Origin: CAZQYB01 sp964582985
GTDB taxonomy: Bacteria; Planctomycetota; Phycisphaerae; Sedimentisphaerales; Anaerobacaceae
Direction of reading: 5' to 3'
DNA: 64,000 bases
NCBI GenBank assembly: GCA_964582985.1
Contig: CAZOUM010000004.1
Location: 1-64,000, forward strand
This document shows, piece after piece, positions 63,001-64,000 of the stretch. Under the pieces are notes generated by a model that was not told the DNA's origin, ran no database searches, and saw nothing but the letters and a program-made list of their open reading frames with translations. The translations under genes were made by a program, and so were the position numbers. Positions within the stretch are counted from its first letter, which is position 1. Each line of letters begins with the position of its first letter.

Positions 63001-63073
63001 TTTTAACTTCGACCCTTTTAATATACCAATAACCGCCGCCCAACAGCAACAATTAAATCGGACAAAGTTAATC

Positions 63074-63922
63074 TTAACTCCAATGACATATGTATTCTTC
63101 CGGCACTTCATCAAGGCTTGAAAAAACATCTTTTTCAGGAAATGCAGCTTTCGCTAAAAGTCGACAGTCGCTATCTCTTGTTAATAAGCCATCCGCTCTA
63201 CTTAGAAGGTAAACATATTCAGCATCCCTACAATCGTGCGCAGCACGATCTTCTCCTATACTTGCCCCACTGTGTGTTAAAAAACAATATTCCAGGATAA
63301 TAATATATGTTACCCGGACAAAATGCCAGCTTACCCATTCATCGGATAAGCAGTATTTTTCGGGGGTCTCTGTAATGCCTCTGAGGTTTGCCCCTGCTAA
63401 CGTATGTACGCCTTGTCGGTTAACTAATTGTGCCCAACACTTGAAACGCTCTTCTTTAATAGTTTTACTATTATCGAGTTTCCTGATTGCAGTAAGAATA
63501 CCCGAATGTTTTGAAGCAATCTCCTCATGAAAGCCCTTCGTGACATTGAGAAGCTCGGATGTGTTACCATCAAGATACTCAGACATTGCTGATAAATCGT
63601 AAGATATTCCATCTTTGCGCATATATGCCGAACGTATCTCCTCTGTATTTGTTAGATCAACTAAAGACCCATAGGGTGATAATTCTTTGGCTTCTTTATT
63701 TATTATGCTCTTAATATTTGGGCAGATACACGCTCCGGCCAATAAGACCTGCCTAAAGCGGTCTAATAGATTCTCCTGGTTTCTTTGGGTGGTTAGACAC
63801 TCATACAACAAAACCTCAGGAAGGATTAGAAAATGATTCTTGGCGAAATTACACAGATCATCGTGCTTTGTCCCCACAAAAACGTCCTTGTCAATTATTA
63901 GTTGTTTGGGCATTACTGTCAT
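63074..63922 (-). CDS. PIN-like domain protein
   Basis: The 282-residue product starts with a strand and acidic pair (LIIDKDVF) and has a late acidic segment (DAEYVYLLSRADGLLTRDSD), arranged like the metal-binding acidic residues of PIN-domain nucleases. A further Glu lies in LLYECL. The middle 150 residues are not recognised. PIN domains often form toxins with an adjacent antitoxin. The start overlaps the stop of the gene upstream by 4 bases (ATGA), which suggests a two-gene module. The identification is tentative. Confidence 0.45.
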   Translation of the reverse strand: MTVMPKQLIIDKDVFVGTKHDDLCNFAKNHFLILPEVLLYECLTTQRNQENLLDRFRQVLLAGACICPNIKSIINKEAKELSPYGSLVDLTNTEEIRSAYMRKDGISYDLSAMSEYLDGNTSELLNVTKGFHEEIASKHSGILTAIRKLDNSKTIKEERFKCWAQLVNRQGVHTLAGANLRGITETPEKYCLSDEWVSWHFVRVTYIIILEYCFLTHSGASIGEDRAAHDCRDAEYVYLLSRADGLLTRDSDCRLLAKAAFPEKDVFSSLDEVPEEYICHWS

Positions 63923-64000
63923 GTTTCGGCGAGGTATTCCAGGATGGTTTTTCGCATAAGTTCTGCATTCGCATCCTGACCGGTAAACAGCTTGAATTGA
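63919..64000 (-). CDS. C-terminal fragment of an upstream gene, cut by the window edge
   Basis: The last 26 codons (ending AELMRKTILEYLAET) of a gene that continues past the window are visible, with a TGA at 63919-63921 overlapping the ATG of the PIN-like gene. The fragment is too short to assign. The overlap suggests co-translation with the PIN-like gene. Confidence 0.5.
   Translation of the reverse strand, partial: QFKLFTGQDANAELMRKTILEYLAET

Noticed and set aside
1..64000. tRNA, rRNA, CRISPR array, insertion sequence or prophage
   Set aside because: I looked for the usual T-arm motif, regularly spaced repeats, transposase motifs and phage structural genes and saw none; weak or unusual RNA genes could still be missed by eye.

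Overview
The window looks like part of a chromosome from an uncultured member of the Planctomycetota, probably close to the Phycisphaerae. This is an inference from gene content: an ECF sigma factor with a large membrane-anchored partner, a secreted sulfatase, three secreted SUMF1-sialidase-like fusions, an exported protease with a planctomycete-style dockerin-like tail, and a protein that mixes pseudopilin-like and ankyrin modules. No rRNA, tRNA, CRISPR array, intact transposon or prophage was seen. The last gene at the right edge is cut by the window.

Layout. 1-5.4 kb: a zinc-finger anti-sigma-like protein, an ECF sigma factor and a 1215-residue membrane protein in anti-sigma position, each block closed by a near-identical terminator. 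5.5-13.2 kb (minus strand): a small conserved-looking gene, two SUMF1-sialidase-like proteins, a DJ-1/PfpI protein, a response regulator and a sulfatase, closely spaced and probably partly co-transcribed. 13.3-16.4 kb (plus): a soluble histidine kinase and two overlapping CNNM/CorC-type membrane proteins. 16.4-19.7 kb: an MGMT-fold protein, a D-Ala-D-Ala carboxypeptidase and LarC. 19.7-22.2 kb: a gene-poor stretch with two good sigma-70-like promoters and several hairpins, followed by an exported trypsin-like protease.

22.2-39.3 kb is one long minus-strand run: three SPFH (HflK/HflC-type) proteins, a metal P-type ATPase, an ABC exporter with a membrane-anchored helical-repeat partner, a UvrD helicase, glucose-6-phosphate isomerase, an AEC-type transporter, mannose-1-phosphate guanylyltransferase and RuvX. 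39.4-47 kb: an ABC permease, a short N-acetylglutamate-synthase-like acetyltransferase, a fatty-acid/polyketide-type block (dehydratase, enlarged ACP, dehydratase, two ketosynthases), seryl-tRNA synthetase and a flavin/PLP-oxidase-fold protein. 47-64 kb: an unknown membrane protein, a C45-type lipoprotein hydrolase, ComEC, an OmpA lipoprotein, prepilin peptidase, the third SUMF1-sialidase, argininosuccinate synthase, the 1266-residue ankyrin protein, an MntA/HepT pair with a shortened HepT, and a PIN-like gene.

The most notable thread is a set of short palindromic or REP-like repeats, several of them inside reading frames. They supply the N-terminus of the ABC permease, part of the ABC ATPase tail, the tail of seryl-tRNA synthetase, an insert in ComEC and the last residues of the DJ-1 protein. 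Other points of interest are the ketosynthase lacking its second catalytic His, the enlarged ACP, the SUMF1 domains lacking the formylglycine-generating cysteines although a Cys-type sulfatase lies in the same run, and a candidate small RNA near 19.9 kb.
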